From: BOG-224 sp963783505 | Lineage (GTDB): Bacteria; Acidobacteriota; Terriglobia; Bryobacterales; Bryobacteraceae | DNA: 64,000 bases | Reading direction: 5' to 3' | Assembly (NCBI GenBank): GCA_963783505.1 | Contig: CAWAOP010000035.1 | Location: 186,001 to 250,000, forward strand | Shown: one piece after another, positions 18,502-27,765 of the stretch | Position numbering within the stretch: position 1 is the first letter of the stretch | Layout of the letters: every line of letters begins with the position of its first letter | Program-made: the position numbers and the translations under genes | The notes under the pieces: model-generated | What the model was told of the DNA's origin: nothing | Seen by the model: the letters and a program-made list of their open reading frames with translations, nothing else | Databases searched by the model: none

Positions 18502-19498
18502 CTACACCTCCACCTTGTCGATGCGCGCCGGATCGTCCATGCCCAGCTTGTGTTGCGCGTCGGCCGCTCGGGCGATGTAGGTTGGCTCGCGCTTGGCGGC
18601 TTTCAACGTCGGCAACCCGTGTTCGGCCCGCTGTTGCTCGATGATCCGCCATCCGGTAGCGTCGAGCGCTACGGGATCGCGCGACGCCATCAACCCGTTA
18701 AACGGCCAGGACCAGTGCGGCATGTACGACGGGCCGCCTTCGTACTGCGGCGCGATGGCGTCGCAGATGGTCAGACGCATTTTCTTGCGTACGGCGGGAA
18801 GCGCGTTGACATCGGCGACGTATGGGTCGCCGTTATCGATGTGGTACTTGTTCGGATTGTGGATGGCGCCGAACATGTTCTTCAGCGCCATAGTGACGCC
18901 CACGATGCCGTGGTCCTTCAGCACCGGAAGGTTGATGACGGCGTCGCAGGTTCGCGTGAGCGTTTTCGAAAGCAGGCTTCCGATGGAACCCGAGATCGTG
19001 AGATCGCTTTCGTACCCCGCGTCATCGTTCCCGATGAACCGGACGCCGTCGCGCCGCGCGCCCACCGGGAATCCGGCGTGTTCGAAATCGGCATTAAGCC
19101 GGTCCCAAACGACGATCTTATTCGCGGCGACGCCCGCCTGCCGCAACCGTTCGCAAACGGCGTCGACAAGAACCGGGTTGGTGGATGCTCCGCGTCCCGA
19201 AAGACAATTCACCTTCAGGCCGACCGTCTCGCCGGGCCGCACGATCCGCTTCCAGCCCTCCAATGGAGAATCGCAATCGCAGACGGACTGAATCGACGCG
19301 GTCGAGAAGCGTCAGCAGACGCGCGGAATCGGCGGACCCGCCCACGGGACGCAGGGAGGCATCGCGGGCAATAGCGACGCGGGGCCTTTCGGCGGCAGGC
19401 GCACAACCGGCCAAAGCGCCTGTCACGCCAAGCCGTACTAAGTAACGCCGGCTGGGCAGAACTGGAGATCCGCCCCACTGGGTAGCTCCCCCTCGCAT
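18502..19498 (-). pseudogene. DUF362 protein with Tat/lipoprotein-like leader, one frameshift
   Basis: The N-terminal part (from about 19498) reads SRRYLVRLGVTGALAGCAP, which has a twin-arginine-like pair and an LAGC lipobox, then RVAIARDASLRPVGGSAD and RLLTLLDRVDS. The frame changes at about 19280-19300 and continues CDSPLEGWKRIVRPGETVGLKVN, CDAVINLPVLKDHGIVGVTMALKN and ASRDPVALDATG to 18502. DUF362 proteins are often near ferredoxin-like or radical SAM genes; function unknown. It is the first gene of the AmmeMemoRadiSam operon. One indel is enough to restore it. Confidence 0.75.
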
Positions 19499-19645
19499 AA
19501 CGGATATACCGATTCCGTTATAGCACTTGGCAGGACGGGCAAGAGCCATGAACCGGGCCCAAAGACCAAGGGCCAGGGGAGCGGAGCCGCCCCGTCCTGG
19601 ATCTGGATTCATCGACAAATCTGGCAGGAATGCTATTATTGCCGT

Positions 19646-19906
19646 ATGGAACAATTCTCTGCCGTTGTTGAGAAATCTGGCAGGATACTAGTCCCGGTAG
19701 CTATTCGGCGCAAACTTGGAATCCGCGAGGGAGAGAGCGAGCTGATCGTTCGGGTCGACGATTCCGGGCTCTCCCTGAATACAAGGCGGCAGGCGCTCAA
19801 GGGAATACGGGCGCGGCTGCGGCAGTACATTCCCGAGGGCAGCGACCTAGCAGGGGAGCTGATCGCGGAGCGCCGCCGGGAGGCGAAACTGGACGAGCGA
19901 AAGTGA
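19646..19906 (+). CDS. AbrB/MazE-type antitoxin (VapB-like)
   Basis: 86 residues. The swapped-hairpin DNA-binding fold is MEQFSAVVEKSGRILVPVAIRRKLG; the C-terminal tail (RRREAKLDERK) would hold the toxin. A TATTAT box lies only about 10 bp before the ATG and no Shine-Dalgarno sequence is close, so the mRNA may be leaderless. Its stop overlaps the GTG of the PIN gene. Confidence 0.88.
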   Translation: MEQFSAVVEKSGRILVPVAIRRKLGIREGESELIVRVDDSGLSLNTRRQALKGIRARLRQYIPEGSDLAGELIAERRREAKLDERK

Positions 19907-20304
19907 GCCGAGAGCGGCTGTTCCTGTGGGACGCTTCCGCCGTGCTTGCGCTGCTGCTTGGGGAGGCGGGCGCCGAGCGCGTCGAAGAGACTATCGATGG
20001 CGCCGCCATCCACACGGTGAATCTCGCCGAAGTGGTGGCGAAGCTGGCGCGGAAAGGCGTGCCGGCCGGCGAGGCGCGGGATCTCCTGGATGAGCTGGCG
20101 CTCGATGCCGTCGATCAGTTGAGCGTGGATGAAGCCTGCGCCGCGGGAGAATTCCACGCCGCGGGGCGCGAATGGGGCCTGTCGCTCGGCGATGCGGTGT
20201 GCCTCGCATTTGCCAGCCGCAACGGAATGACGGCGGTGACCTGCGATCGCGCGTGGATTGCGGCGGGCGAGCGCCTGGGCGCGAAGGTGATGTGCGTCCG
20301 TTAG
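19903..20304 (+). CDS. PIN-domain toxin (VapC-like)
   Basis: 133 residues from GTG (GTGA overlap with the antitoxin). Acidic catalytic residues of the PIN ribonuclease are present: LFLWDASAVLALLLGE, NLAEVVAKL, LSLGDAVCLAFA and TCDRAW. VapC toxins usually cut tRNA or rRNA. The antitoxin is AbrB type. Complete and apparently functional. Confidence 0.9.
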   Translation: MSRERLFLWDASAVLALLLGEAGAERVEETIDGAAIHTVNLAEVVAKLARKGVPAGEARDLLDELALDAVDQLSVDEACAAGEFHAAGREWGLSLGDAVCLAFASRNGMTAVTCDRAWIAAGERLGAKVMCVR

Positions 20305-20373
20305 GCTCACGGCGGCATGAAGCCTGAGTGTATCGCGGGATAACAGCGGTGTCGCAGTCCCCGGGACCGCGTT

Positions 20374-21681
20374 CTATTTGGAGCGGGCCGCGCCTTTGGC
20401 ACGGACCGTAAGTTCGATGGGCGTCCCCTCGAAGCCGAATCGTTTGCGGATCTGGTTCATCAGGTAGCGCTCGTGCGAAAAGTGCAGCGGCGCCCGCCGG
20501 TTGGTGAATAACACGAAACTGGGCGGACGGATGGAGTGCTGCGTCATGAACAGGAGCTTCCGCTCTTCGAAGTGCAAAGTCTCCACGAAGCGGTTGAGTT
20601 CGGCGGTCGGGATTCGCCGTGAAGCCGATTCGTAGCAGCGGCGCACCAACGGGAATAGAGACTGGACGCCCACGCCCGTCATGGCCGACATGTAAACGAT
20701 GGGTGCATAATCCAGGAACTTGCAATCGTCGCGCAGGTCTTCTTCGAACTTCCGTTTCGAGTGGCCCTTCATGAGGTCCCACTTATTCACGCAAACCACA
20801 ATGGCGCGGCCGCCTTCGTGGGCGTATCCGGCGATGGTCGCGTCAAGCGCCACCACGCCTTCCGATGCGTCCAATTCCAGCAGGACCACATGCGCCATAC
20901 GGATGTTGCGGCGCGCCATCACGACGCTCAGTTTCTCGGCAAGCAGCTTCGTTTTTCCCTTGGCTCGAATGCCCGCCGTGTCGATGAAGACATAGTCCAC
21001 GCCATCGCGAGTTACCGTTTCATCGACGGCGTCGCGCGTGGTTCCGGGAACGGGCGAGACGATGGCGCGGTCTTTCCCGGTCAGTGCGTTCAGCAGAGTG
21101 GATTTGCCTACGTTGGGGCGGCCGATGATAGCGACCCTGATGGTCTCGCGCGCCGGCGCCTGCTCGGTAGCCTCGTTCACGGGAAAGCCGGCTGTCACGT
21201 GATCGAGCAGCGCATCGACGCCCAGTCCGTGCTCCGCCGAAATGGGGAACAGGTCCGGGATTCCCAGCTCGTGAAACTCCTGCGCGAGTTCCTCTCGCGA
21301 GGCCGTATCGGCCTTGTTGACGGCCAGCGCGACAGGCTTGCCCAGACGCCGAAGCAGTTGAGCCAGGTCCCGGTCCGAGCGGGTCAGTTCGCTGCGGCCA
21401 TCTACGACGAAAATGATGTGCGCGGCGTGAGCGAACGCAGCCTCGGCCTGACGCAGAATCTGCGTCGCGATGTGCTCGGGATCGTTTACGAGAATTCCCC
21501 CGGTATCGACTACTTCGAAGCGGCGGCCGAGGCGTTCGACAAGTCCATACATGCGGTCGCGCGTAATGCCCGGTTCATCGGTGGTAATGGCGCGCCGCTG
21601 CCCCGTGATCCGGTTGAACAGTGTGGACTTGCCGACATTCGGCCGCCCCACGATGACCACCGTGGGGAGGGATTCCGGCAT
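20374..21681 (-). CDS. der: Ribosome assembly GTPase Der (EngA)
   Basis: 435 residues from the ATG at 21681, preceded by GGAGAG; a longer frame upstream lacks family features. Two tandem GTPase domains each carry GRPNVGKST (about residues 10 and 180), DTGG or DTAG switch II motifs, and NKAD/NKWD. A KH-like C-terminal domain follows (MTQHSIRPPSFVLFTNR, FGFEGTPIEL). Der acts in 50S subunit maturation. It neighbours PIN/AbrB modules on both sides but is itself a housekeeping gene. Confidence 0.96.
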   Translation of the reverse strand: MPESLPTVVIVGRPNVGKSTLFNRITGQRRAITTDEPGITRDRMYGLVERLGRRFEVVDTGGILVNDPEHIATQILRQAEAAFAHAAHIIFVVDGRSELTRSDRDLAQLLRRLGKPVALAVNKADTASREELAQEFHELGIPDLFPISAEHGLGVDALLDHVTAGFPVNEATEQAPARETIRVAIIGRPNVGKSTLLNALTGKDRAIVSPVPGTTRDAVDETVTRDGVDYVFIDTAGIRAKGKTKLLAEKLSVVMARRNIRMAHVVLLELDASEGVVALDATIAGYAHEGGRAIVVCVNKWDLMKGHSKRKFEEDLRDDCKFLDYAPIVYMSAMTGVGVQSLFPLVRRCYESASRRIPTAELNRFVETLHFEERKLLFMTQHSIRPPSFVLFTNRRAPLHFSHERYLMNQIRKRFGFEGTPIELTVRAKGAARSK

Positions 21682-21709
21682 GGCTCTCCTATGATAGCAG
21701 CAGGGGGAA

Positions 21710-22126
21710 TTACATTCTCTGGCGCGAAGGGTCGAGGAGTCGGAGGCCGGGAAATAGCTTGCGGTAGAAACCTCGATCGCGCGAGAGTAATTGATTCGCT
21801 TGTGTGACCGCGTGAGCGCCAATCAGGAAGTCCGTCAGGATGCGGGTGCGCCGGCCGCCCGATTGCCGGTACTTCTTCCAAATTCGGCTGGCCAGGAAGA
21901 GCGCAGACCTGTCGAGCGGTTCAACCGCGATCCCGTTATCGCTTAAGAACTCGTCGCATCGGGCCTGCTCCACGAAGTGGAAGCACAGCTCGGCGTACGC
22001 CATGTCGGACATCACCAGCGGACCGGCGGCAGCGGCTTCCTCGACAGCCCGCAGCGAAAGCGCGGAAAACTTCTGGTCGGCCTCGAGGAGATCCACCAGC
22101 ACGTTCGTGTCGATAGCGGTGATCAT
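21710..22126 (-). CDS. PIN-domain toxin (VapC-like)
   Basis: 138 residues. ITAIDTNVLVDLLEAD carries the first catalytic aspartate; SDMAYAELCF, ILTDFLIGAHA and LLSRDRGFYRKLF supply the others. Its ATG overlaps the antitoxin stop (ATGA), the usual arrangement for translational coupling. Confidence 0.9.
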   Translation of the reverse strand: MITAIDTNVLVDLLEADQKFSALSLRAVEEAAAAGPLVMSDMAYAELCFHFVEQARCDEFLSDNGIAVEPLDRSALFLASRIWKKYRQSGGRRTRILTDFLIGAHAVTQANQLLSRDRGFYRKLFPGLRLLDPSRQRM

Positions 22127-22353
22127 CGTCCGCGAATGTCTTCTATGAACTCATCCACGGAGGAGTATCCGAGCTCTGCCAGACTTCCTTTGCAGTAGCC
22201 CACCCACTTCCCGAAGTTCGACTTGCGCGGCGTCGTTCTCAGCGTGATCTCGCCGTTGACAACCGCGAACTCCACTTCGGCGTTCGGTCCGATCCCAAAC
22301 TTCCGGCGGATCTCCTTCGGAATAGTGACCTGACCCCGCTCACCGACTTTCAT
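22123..22353 (-). CDS. AbrB/MazE-type antitoxin (VapB-like)
   Basis: 76 residues from the ATG at 22353 (MKVGERGQVTIPKEIRRKFG), a textbook SpoVT-AbrB hairpin; twelve further codons upstream are in frame but outside the fold. The C-terminus SLAELGYSSVDEFIEDIRGR is the toxin-binding tail. First gene of the module with the PIN gene. Confidence 0.9.
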   Translation of the reverse strand: MKVGERGQVTIPKEIRRKFGIGPNAEVEFAVVNGEITLRTTPRKSNFGKWVGYCKGSLAELGYSSVDEFIEDIRGR

Positions 22354-22407
22354 ACTCCACAGTATGACTCGGGATTCCGGCCTGCGCAATGTGCGCCCAG
22401 CGTGCCT

Positions 22408-23772
22408 TTACTCCCCAACCGGCCCCACTCCCAGCGCCTTCATCTTGCGGTACAGATTGCTGCGCTCCAGGCCGAGCAGTTCCGCGGCGCGGCTCACGTT
22501 GCCGTGCGTCTCCTCCAGTTTCTTGAGGATGTACTCGCGCTCGGCGGCTTCGCGAACTTCCTGCAAGCTGCGAAAGCTCTGCGCCTGCCGGTCCGCGGGA
22601 CGTCTGGCGGCCTGTAATTGAATGTGCTTCGCATCGACGCGCGATTGCGGGTTCATGATCACGACGCGCTCAATCAGGTTCTTCAACTCGCGGACATTGC
22701 CGGGCCAGTGATATTCGGAGAGCGCTGCGTAAGCGTCCGGAGTCAGCTCTTTGGGCTTGCGCCCGTAAGCCGTCGTGAACTCGCGCAGAAAATGATCGGC
22801 GAGCAGAGGAATATCTTCGCGGCGGTCGCGCAAAGGCGGCACGAAGAACGGCGCCACGTTGAGCCGGTAGAAAAGGTCTTCGCGGAAATTGCCGCTCTCG
22901 ATTTCCTTCTCCAGGTTCTTGTTTGTGGACGCCACCACGCGCGCATCCACCTGCACGGATTCGGGGGCGCCGACGGGCTCGAAGCGCTGCTCGTCGAGCA
23001 CTCGTAGCACCTTGGCCTGCGTGCGCAGGCTCATGTCGCCGACTTCATCCAGAAAGAGCGTTCCGCCATCGGCCTTGCGGAATTTTCCGACTTTGTCTTC
23101 AGCCGCTCCGGGGAAGCTCCCTTTAACGTGGCCGAACAAGTCGCTTTCAATCAGCGCTTCGGGTATGGCCGCGCAGTTCACCTCTACGAACGGCTCGGCG
23201 GCGCGCGGGCTCATGGCGTGAATGGCGCGCGCCACAAGTTCCTTGCCGGCGCCGCTTTCGCCGAGGATCAGCACCCGGCCGTTCGTTCCGGCCATGAGGG
23301 CGATTTGTTGGCGGAGCGCCTTGATGGGCACGCTCGCGCCGATGATGCGGTAACGCGCGCTCGAATCTCCGCGCAGGCGGCTGTTCTCGATCGCCAGCCT
23401 GCGATTGGCCAAAGCGTTCTTGACGACGACGGCGACCTTTTCGATCGACAGCGGTTTTTCCAGGAAATCGAATGCTCCGAGCTTGGTGGCCCGCACTGCC
23501 GCTTCGATGCTTCCATGCCCGGAGATCATCACTACGACGGGGCGCTCGGCCGCGGGCATGGCCTGAATGCGCGCCAGCAGGTCCATGCCATCCATGCCCG
23601 GCAACCAGATATCGACCAACGCCAGCTCGAACTCGCCCCCGGGAAGCGTCTCCAGGCACGCTTCGGCGCTCTCGACCGCGGTGACATCGTAGCCTTCGTC
23701 TTCCAGCACTCCGCTCAGCGAAGACCGTATGGCTGGCTCGTCGTCTACGATAAGAATGCGTTGCGGCCTCAT
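22408..23772 (-). CDS. ntrX: NtrX-like sigma54-type response regulator
   Basis: 454 residues from MRPQRILIVDDEPAIR. Receiver domain 1-120 with phospho-acceptor in ALVDIWLPGMDG and KPLS lysine. AAA+ domain with Walker A GESGAGKE and Walker B GGTLFLDEVGDM. C-terminal Fis-type helix-turn-helix AAELLGLERSNLYRKMKALG. The sigma54-contact loop, normally GAFTGA, reads GSFPGA (threonine to proline), which would be expected to weaken or abolish sigma54 activation. The sensor NtrY lies 1.8 kb away on the same strand, separated by an opposite-strand gene. Confidence 0.9.
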   Translation of the reverse strand: MRPQRILIVDDEPAIRSSLSGVLEDEGYDVTAVESAEACLETLPGGEFELALVDIWLPGMDGMDLLARIQAMPAAERPVVVMISGHGSIEAAVRATKLGAFDFLEKPLSIEKVAVVVKNALANRRLAIENSRLRGDSSARYRIIGASVPIKALRQQIALMAGTNGRVLILGESGAGKELVARAIHAMSPRAAEPFVEVNCAAIPEALIESDLFGHVKGSFPGAAEDKVGKFRKADGGTLFLDEVGDMSLRTQAKVLRVLDEQRFEPVGAPESVQVDARVVASTNKNLEKEIESGNFREDLFYRLNVAPFFVPPLRDRREDIPLLADHFLREFTTAYGRKPKELTPDAYAALSEYHWPGNVRELKNLIERVVIMNPQSRVDAKHIQLQAARRPADRQAQSFRSLQEVREAAEREYILKKLEETHGNVSRAAELLGLERSNLYRKMKALGVGPVGE

Positions 23773-23819
23773 TGCTGCACCCAATTCATAGCGTACCAGT
23801 GATCCGCCGCTGATCCGTC

Positions 23820-24090
23820 CATAGCGCCACAAGAAACCCACCGCAGAGTCACTGAGACGCAGAGTTTTCTTGAGTTCTCCGCGATCTCTGCTCCCTCGGC
23901 TGGCGAACCTGCACGGTGAGAGGATACTTCAGGAAGGTCTTGCACGTTTTTGGCGGCTTGTGGACGCGCTCCGCGCCCAGGGGGCACTTGGCAGAGGCCG
24001 CGGAGGGTTTCTAATTTGGTTGTTCTCGGCGTCTCCGCGCCTCCGCAGTGAAGCTGGTTTTCCCCTAGCGGACGGATTACGGGCCGCGCG
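23820..24090. repeat. Degenerate CGCAGAG/CTCCGCG-rich intergenic repeat
   Basis: The 355-bp gap before the membrane protein gene holds ACCGCAGAGTCACTGAGACG near 23840 and GTCTCCGCGCCTCCGCAGTG near 24030, which are inverted versions of one word, with T-rich flanks. This resembles the common intergenic 'CGCAGAGNCGCAGAG' type elements. No gene is supported in this stretch. Confidence 0.45.
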
Positions 24091-24127
24091 GATCCTCCGC
24101 CTTCGGAGAGAATGGAGTCTGTACGCG

Positions 24128-25429
24128 ATGCAGGAAGAGAAGCGCTACAACGCGGAGAAAAGCCGGCGGAGTCTTGCGATCGCGCTAACCGCGCTGGCCG
24201 CACTCTGCATTCTGGCGTATGCGCCGTCGCTGCGGTTGCCTTTGCTGGAGGATGATTACCCGAACCTCTGGCTCTCTCTGATTTACGGAACGCCCCACGC
24301 GGTTTCTACCATACTGCACGACGGCTTCCTGCGTACGCGCGCCACCAGCCACTGGACCATGTATCTGCTGTGGCGCATCGTGGCGATGAACGCATGGGGC
24401 TATCGAATTGCCAGCCTCGCGCTGCACATCGCCAATACCTGGCTCCTGTACTTCCTGGCGCTGAACTGGCCGCGCATGAGGCGGGCCGCGCTTTGGGCCG
24501 CCGCGTTTTTCGCGATCCATGAAGGCCATCAGGAAGCGGTCATGTGGTTCTCGGCCATCAATGAGCTGCTGATGTTCCTGTTTGGGGCGGGAGCGGTGCT
24601 GTGCCACATCGAGGCCGGACGAAGCGGCAAACGGCGCTGGGCGCTGGAATTGGCGGGCGTTTTGTTGTTCGCGTTGGCGCTCGTTTCCAAAGAGTCCGCG
24701 GTCATCTTCCTTCCGCTGATGTGGCTTCGAGGTTCGGAGGGAAACCGGAGGCGGATTCCGCGCGGACTGTATCCATACGCCGCCTTGGTTCTATTTGATG
24801 TGGCGCTGATCGCAGGCACGCGCGCCTCGTCCCCGCGCTTTACGGATGGCAGTTTCGCGGTGACTGCTCTGTTCTGGCGTACGCTCCCGGCCAACGCGAT
24901 TCGCTTGTTGTGGATTTGGGGCTGGCTCTCTGGAATCGCGATTGCGTTTGCGCGCGACCTAAAGCTGGTTCGCAACGCGTCGATCGCGCTGGCGTGGCTC
25001 GGCATCGCTCTCATCCCGTACAGCTTTCTGACCTACTCCGCGCGCATACCCAGCCGCCAGCTTTACCTGGCCAGCGCGGGGCTTAGTTTGATGGTCGGGC
25101 TTGCTCTCGATTGGCTGTGGTCGAATCGTTCCGTGCGAAGGGGATGGATCGCGCTGATCCTGGTGGCGCTGCTGGCGCACAACCTCGGAATCTTGTGGTT
25201 CAAGAAGTACGGGCAGTTCGAGGAAAGAGCGCAGCCGACCGAGCAGCTCATCGCATTCGCGCGCCGGAACCCCGGGCCTATATGGGTCCAGTGCTTTCCC
25301 AGGATTCCGCTAGTCGCGCAGGGCGCGGTCTACATGGCGCTGGACCGACCGTTCTCGGACTTGGTGTGGTCCCAGGCGGAAGCCACGGAACGGGGCGTCA
25401 CGGCATCGTTTTGCTATCAGGGCCGCTAA
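24128..25429 (+). CDS. Multi-pass membrane protein, GT-C glycosyltransferase-like
   Basis: 433 residues from the ATG at 24128 (MQEEKRYNAEKSRRSLAIAL). About ten membrane helices. The first luminal loop carries LPLLEDDYPNLW; the acidic ED(D) after helix 1 is the hallmark position of GT-C glycosyltransferases (mannosyltransferase-like). Later loops have EGHQEAVMWFSAINELL and YSARIPSRQLYLASAG, as in bacterial O-mannosyl/ArnT-like proteins. Substrate unknown. It is divergent in orientation from the ntrY/ntrX genes between which it lies. Start is uncertain; the frame stays open further upstream. Confidence 0.7.
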   Translation: MQEEKRYNAEKSRRSLAIALTALAALCILAYAPSLRLPLLEDDYPNLWLSLIYGTPHAVSTILHDGFLRTRATSHWTMYLLWRIVAMNAWGYRIASLALHIANTWLLYFLALNWPRMRRAALWAAAFFAIHEGHQEAVMWFSAINELLMFLFGAGAVLCHIEAGRSGKRRWALELAGVLLFALALVSKESAVIFLPLMWLRGSEGNRRRIPRGLYPYAALVLFDVALIAGTRASSPRFTDGSFAVTALFWRTLPANAIRLLWIWGWLSGIAIAFARDLKLVRNASIALAWLGIALIPYSFLTYSARIPSRQLYLASAGLSLMVGLALDWLWSNRSVRRGWIALILVALLAHNLGILWFKKYGQFEERAQPTEQLIAFARRNPGPIWVQCFPRIPLVAQGAVYMALDRPFSDLVWSQAEATERGVTASFCYQGR

Positions 25430-25553
25430 GGGTCGGTGCGCCATGGAGACTCGCACACTGCGGAGCCGGTTCACGACCGTCGGGTCTCCGCGCCCTTACG
25501 GTCGCGGCTCGGCTCGAAGGCGCGCTGGATTATGCGGGGCGCAGTAATGGGAG

Positions 25554-27668
25554 TTACGCCGCCGTCCGTCCGGCCGCATTGTGATCGGCGGCCGTCTCTG
25601 CTTCGGCCGTCTCCGTTTCCAGAATCGCCGGCAGTTCCACGATAAAGCGCGCGCCTACGGGCTGATTGTCTTCCACCCTGATCTGGCCGCTGTGCTCGGC
25701 CACGATGTGGCTGACGATCGCCAAGCCCAGGCCGGTCCCGCGGTTCTTGGTGGAGAAGTACGGAAGGAACAACTTTTCCTTATCCTCGGCGTCGATGCCG
25801 CGGCCCGTATCGGCGACGACGAGTTCGATGGTTTCGGCGGTGGCCGCGCGAGTCGAGACGCTCAGCTCCTTTACCAGCGCATCCTGCATGGCTTCGGCGG
25901 CGTTGTCCACCAGATTCACTACCACGCGCCGAAACTGTTCGCGGTCCAGATTCACGGCGGGCAAGCCCGGCGCCAGATCGGCGCCGATTTCGAGGCCATC
26001 GAGCCTTCCGTGGAAAACCATCAGCGCTTCGTTCACTACTTCGTTGAGATCCGAGCGCACGGGCTGGCTGGAAGGGAAGCGCGCGAACTGAGAGAACTCA
26101 TCCACCAGAGTCTTCACCGATTCGACGGAGTGAGATATCGTGGCGGCGCATTCGTTCACAATTCGCGCCGTGGCCGGAGGCAGTTCGAGCCGGCCGAGTT
26201 GCCTGGCGATGCGCTCGGCCGAAAGAGCTATCGGCGTGAGAGGATTCTTGATTTCGTGCGCCACCCGGCGCGCCACCTCGTGCCACGCCTCGGCCTTCTG
26301 AGCGCGCAGCAATTCCGTAACGTCTTCCAGCACCACCACGAAGCCGGAAGTCAGTTTCTCCTCAAGCGCCGCCACAGTGACTTCAAGCTGAAGCTTGCGA
26401 TTCGCCCCTGCAAACTCGATCTGGGCCGACGCGCCTCCCGTCCGGCGGGCGCGCTTCATCAGCCGGCGGATCACGGCCGCGTCGTCGCGAGAAAACAGGT
26501 CTTCGAGACGCTCGGCGCGGGCCGCCTGGTTCGCCGGGAAGATTTTGCCCAGCGCGCGATTGACGCTCGTAATCGCTCCATCCGAGCGGACCGAGATCAC
26601 CCCCGTCGGGATGCTTTCGAGAATAGCTTCGGTGAAGCGGCGGCGGCGGTCCAGTTCCTGGCCGCCGGCTTCCAACTCGCGGGTCATCTGGTTGAAGCTG
26701 CGCACCAGCGTCCCCATTTCGTCCGCCGCCCGCACATCCACCCGGTAGGCCAGGTTGCCGCTCCGCACCTGTCCCGCGCCTTCCAGCAATGCGGCGATCG
26801 GGACGCTGATCTGTCTCGCCAGGATCAGCGCGATCCACGTGGTGAGGTAAAGCACGAACATGGCGATCAGCGCCAGCAAACCGGTATACTGCCTGCGCAC
26901 ATCCTTGCTGCGCTGGTTCATGCCGGCCCACTCGTCCTGAAGCTTCTTGATTTCGGCTTCGGTGCGCGCCTCGTCCACCGGGACGGTGTCTTCCAGGGCC
27001 AGGAAGCCGATCGTCCTGGAACCGTCTTTAGCTCGTACCGCGTGCTGCAGAGTCCTGCCCGCGCCTTCCGGCGGCTTTGGCGCCCTCCAGGCATCCAGCG
27101 GCATGGTTCCGTTAGCAGGCAAGACCGTGGCGGAAAGCAACTCCTGTTCCCGGCAGAACCGCTCCAGGAATCCGGGCGAGCGCACGCCATCCACGAGCAG
27201 CTTTCGCGTCTCGGGTTGCGCGGCAAGCAACTTCGCTTCTTCCACCAGTTCGTGACTGATCTGGTCCTCCAGTTCGCGCGCCGCGGTGACGAACAATTGG
27301 AGCTGGTTCTGCGCCGGCGCGTTGAACCACACCTTCACGTTGTAGTTCAGAACCTCGTATCCCCAGAGCACGAGGAAGAACACCGGAACGAAACTCAGAG
27401 CCAGCGCGCCCGCGAGCAGCTTGGTTTTGATGCGCGAGCCTTCGCGGTTGCTCTGCCGCTCGATATACAACTTGATGCCGGTGCGGATCAGAATCCAGCC
27501 GAGCGTAACCATCAGAACGAAAAGAAGGATGGAGGTTGCCCACAGGATCAAGGTGGTCTCGGGCTGCGCCTCGGTCGGGCGAAGCCGGAACGATCCTTGC
27601 CAGATCACCAGCAGCGCCGAGAGGATCAGCAGCACGCCCGCGGACCCGTAGAGCAGACGCTTTCGCAT
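25554..27668 (-). CDS. ntrY: NtrY-like membrane sensor histidine kinase
   Basis: 704 residues. N-terminal membrane helices (residues 1-110: LLYGSAGVLLILSALLVIW, ILLFVLMVTLGWILI, LAGALALSFVPVFFLVLWG), an extracytoplasmic region, a further helix near 270 (LLALIAMFVLYLTTWIALIL), HAMP, PAS (ILESIPTGVISVRSDGAI), HisKA with WHEVARRVAHEIKNPLTP, and an HATPase domain with GTGLGLAIVSHIVAEHSG. The layout is that of NtrY. The likely partner is the ntrX-like gene downstream. Confidence 0.93.
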   Translation of the reverse strand: MRKRLLYGSAGVLLILSALLVIWQGSFRLRPTEAQPETTLILWATSILLFVLMVTLGWILIRTGIKLYIERQSNREGSRIKTKLLAGALALSFVPVFFLVLWGYEVLNYNVKVWFNAPAQNQLQLFVTAARELEDQISHELVEEAKLLAAQPETRKLLVDGVRSPGFLERFCREQELLSATVLPANGTMPLDAWRAPKPPEGAGRTLQHAVRAKDGSRTIGFLALEDTVPVDEARTEAEIKKLQDEWAGMNQRSKDVRRQYTGLLALIAMFVLYLTTWIALILARQISVPIAALLEGAGQVRSGNLAYRVDVRAADEMGTLVRSFNQMTRELEAGGQELDRRRRFTEAILESIPTGVISVRSDGAITSVNRALGKIFPANQAARAERLEDLFSRDDAAVIRRLMKRARRTGGASAQIEFAGANRKLQLEVTVAALEEKLTSGFVVVLEDVTELLRAQKAEAWHEVARRVAHEIKNPLTPIALSAERIARQLGRLELPPATARIVNECAATISHSVESVKTLVDEFSQFARFPSSQPVRSDLNEVVNEALMVFHGRLDGLEIGADLAPGLPAVNLDREQFRRVVVNLVDNAAEAMQDALVKELSVSTRAATAETIELVVADTGRGIDAEDKEKLFLPYFSTKNRGTGLGLAIVSHIVAEHSGQIRVEDNQPVGARFIVELPAILETETAEAETAADHNAAGRTAA

Positions 27669-27765
27669 GTCGGATGCCTAACCCGATTATAAGGGCCGGT
27701 TGAGACATAAGGCCCGGACGATTCGCCTCGTCCGGAGTTTGCGAGAATTGTACCGAAGGCCTCCG

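Noticed and set aside
25581..27692. 703-codon open frame on the + strand antisense to the NtrY kinase
   Set aside because: A high-GC shadow: histidine/arginine-rich sequence with no domain, fully covered by a clear histidine kinase on the other strand.
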